Shown here: positions 5,759 to 7,218 of the stretch, piece by piece
Layout: every line of letters starts with the position of its first letter
Position numbering within the stretch: the stretch's first letter is position 1
Assembly (NCBI GenBank): GCA_011391655.1
Contig: JAABQE010000263.1
Location: 1-7,218 of the forward strand
Direction of reading: 5' to 3'
Source: Hydrogenophilales bacterium
Lineage (GTDB): Bacteria > Pseudomonadota > Gammaproteobacteria > Burkholderiales > Thiobacillaceae
DNA length: 7,218 nucleotides
Program-made: the position numbers and the translations under genes
The notes under the pieces: generated by a model
Told to the model about the DNA's origin: nothing
Seen by the model: only the letters and a program-made list of their open reading frames with translations
The model's database searches: none

Positions 5759-7081
5759 ATGAATGATTTGGGGGCAAATAACCTGATTGGGCGCACCCGC
5801 GCCGCCGTCTGGCACCCCTGCACCCAGATGAAGCAGCTGGAAGCCGCACCACCACTGGCGATCGCCCGCGGCGAAGGGGCATGGCTGATCGATACCGACG
5901 GCCGGCGCTACTTTGACGCAATCTCGAGCTGGTGGGTCAATCTGTTCGGCCACTGCAACCCGCGCATCAACGCGGCGATCACCGACCAGCTCGGCAAAAT
6001 CGAGCATGTGATGCTGGCGGGGGCGACCCATGCGCCGGTGGTCGAGCTGTCGGAACGGCTGGCTGTGCTGACCGGACTGGGCCACGCGTTCTACGGTTCG
6101 GATGGCGCGTCGGCCACCGAAATCGCGCTGAAAATGAGCGCTCACTTCTGGCTTAACGCAGGCCAGGCGAAAAAGAACGGTTTCATCAGCCTGCAAAACG
6201 GCTATCACGGCGAAACCGTCGGCGCGCTGTCAGTGACCGATATTCCCCTATTCAAGGATACCTACGCGCCCTTGCTCAGGCATTCGGTGCAGGTGCCGAC
6301 GCCCGACGCGCGGCTGGCCGAGCCGGGCGAATCCGCCGAAGCCTTTGCGCTGCGTTGCGCCGGGGCGCTGGAAGCCCATCTGGCCGAACACGCTGCCACC
6401 ACCGCCGCCTTCATCGTCGAGCCGCTGGTGCAGGGCGCGACGGGGATGGCGATTTATCACCCAGCGTACCTCACCCGGGCGCGAGAACTGTGTGATCGTT
6501 ACGGCGTGCATCTGATTGCCGACGAGATCGCCGTTGGGTTTGGCCGGACGGGTACGATGTTCGGCTGCGAACAGGCAGGCATCCGGCCCGACTTCATCTG
6601 CCTGTCCAAAGGCATCACCGGCGGCTATCTGCCGCTGTCAGCCGTGCTGACTACGGATGCGATCTACGCCGCGTTTTACGATGATGCCACCGCGCGCGGC
6701 TTCCTCCATTCGCATTCCTATACCGGCAACCCGCTCGCCTGCCGGGCGGCGCTGGCAGTGCTTGACATCTTCGAGCACGACCAAGTCATTGCCGCCAACC
6801 GCGTCAAGTCTGTCGAAATGACAACGGCCCTGGAAGAAGTGGTCGCTCACACACAGGTGCGCCATTTCCGTCATCGGGGCATGATCTGGGCGTTTGACGT
6901 GGCCGGCGCCGCTCCTGATTTCGCCACCCGCTTTCACGCTGAGGCGCTGGCGCAGGGGGTATTCATGCGCCCGATCGGCCACACGGTTTACCTGATGCCG
7001 CCGTATGTAATCACGCCAGACGAGATGACCTGGCTGGCCGGGCGGGTGTTGCGGGCGTTGGAGCTATCGCTCGCGGGCTAG
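5759..7081 (+). CDS. bioA: Adenosylmethionine-8-amino-7-oxononanoate aminotransferase (DAPA synthase)
   Basis: A 440-residue PLP-dependent class III aminotransferase. It converts 8-amino-7-oxononanoate to 7,8-diaminononanoate using S-adenosylmethionine as amino donor, a late step of biotin synthesis in the cytoplasm. The PLP lysine is K284 in LSKGITGG; D255 in IADEIAVGFGRTG binds the cofactor ring nitrogen; Y149 in NGYHGETVGA and W58/W59 in SSWW line the active site; R263 and R404 (MRPIGHTVYLMPPY) match the E. coli substrate-binding arginines R253 and R391. E. coli Tyr17 is replaced by C21 in WHPCTQMK, a form I recall in other betaproteobacterial BioA proteins. The ATG at 5759 is preceded by AGGGA at 8 bases. 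The gene stands alone, diverging from groES, with no other bio gene in view and no convincing promoter of its own. Its TAG overlaps that of the convergent kinase gene. Confidence 0.97.
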   Translation: MNDLGANNLIGRTRAAVWHPCTQMKQLEAAPPLAIARGEGAWLIDTDGRRYFDAISSWWVNLFGHCNPRINAAITDQLGKIEHVMLAGATHAPVVELSERLAVLTGLGHAFYGSDGASATEIALKMSAHFWLNAGQAKKNGFISLQNGYHGETVGALSVTDIPLFKDTYAPLLRHSVQVPTPDARLAEPGESAEAFALRCAGALEAHLAEHAATTAAFIVEPLVQGATGMAIYHPAYLTRARELCDRYGVHLIADEIAVGFGRTGTMFGCEQAGIRPDFICLSKGITGGYLPLSAVLTTDAIYAAFYDDATARGFLHSHSYTGNPLACRAALAVLDIFEHDQVIAANRVKSVEMTTALEEVVAHTQVRHFRHRGMIWAFDVAGAAPDFATRFHAEALAQGVFMRPIGHTVYLMPPYVITPDEMTWLAGRVLRALELSLAG

Positions 7082-7218
7082 GCTCCGGGAATCGCCAGCC
7101 AGGCGCTGGTGCCGCCGCCGACGCGCGGTTTAAGGGCGACGGTCCAGCCCTGGGTTTCGGCCAGCTGGCGGGCAATGGCCAGACCCAGCCCGCTGCCGCC
7201 GGTGGTGCGATTGCGCGA
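7078..7218 (-). CDS. Sensor histidine kinase, C-terminal end (runs off right edge)
   Basis: The last 46 residues of a protein whose start lies beyond position 7218. The fragment SRNRTTGGSGLGLAIARQLA is the G2 box at the end of a HATPase_c domain, with the glycine-rich GGSGLGL ATP-lid segment followed by the usual helix. A final beta-strand region, GGGTSAWLAIP, and a TAG stop follow. This is the standard C-terminus of a two-component sensor histidine kinase, which phosphorylates itself from ATP and passes the phosphate to a response regulator. Input signal and partner cannot be told from this piece. It converges on bioA, and the stops overlap through the palindromic CTAG at 7078-7081. Confidence 0.9.
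   Translation of the reverse strand, partial: SRNRTTGGSGLGLAIARQLAETQGWTVALKPRVGGGTSAWLAIPGA

Overview
The window looks like chromosomal DNA of a betaproteobacterium. The reasons are the high GC content, a GroEL with the proteobacterial GGM tail, a groESL operon under a perfect CIRCE operator combined with a heat-shock-like promoter, and a BioA of the 'WHPCTQMK' type. Placement near the Nitrosomonadales/Gallionellales/Thiobacillus group is an impression from protein wording only. No mobile element, CRISPR array, tRNA or rRNA was seen.

Layout from left to right. Positions 1-3436 hold a block read entirely leftward (minus strand). In transcription order it is: a 29-codon small ORF with a strong ribosome binding site, a 630-residue cNMP-binding/CBS/DUF294 nucleotidyltransferase-like signalling protein, a DEDDh 3'-5' exonuclease, a short spacer with a possible promoter, a DUF4212 two-helix small symporter subunit, and the N-terminal 131 residues of its large sodium:solute symporter subunit. 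Every junction except the one before DUF4212 is a 4-base start/stop overlap, so the pairs are probably translationally coupled. Positions 3437-3595 hold the leader of that block, a strong C(UUCG)G terminator that ends the groESL transcript, and a compact cluster of inverted repeats between the terminator and groEL. Positions 3596-5597 are groEL and groES, also leftward. Positions 5598-5758 form the divergent control region: two hairpins in the groES leader, the CIRCE operator and a sigma70/sigma32-like promoter. Positions 5759-7081 are bioA, read rightward. Its stop codon shares a palindromic CTAG with the stop codon of a convergent histidine kinase whose last 46 residues fill the right edge.

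How the parts fit together. The symporter pair belongs to the VC_2705-type two-component sodium/solute symporters, which are often found with acetate-activation genes. The DUF294 protein and the exonuclease are frequent neighbours of that transporter and probably form a signalling pair, but their molecular targets are not established. GroES and GroEL form the main chaperonin, repressed by HrcA through CIRCE and probably induced by sigma32. BioA performs the antepenultimate step of biotin synthesis and has no other bio gene beside it here.

Most of the window is ordinary core genome. The parts most worth a second look are the structured cluster after groEL, the small coupled ORF in front of the DUF294 gene, and the arrangement in which bioA starts only 45 bases beyond the CIRCE operator.
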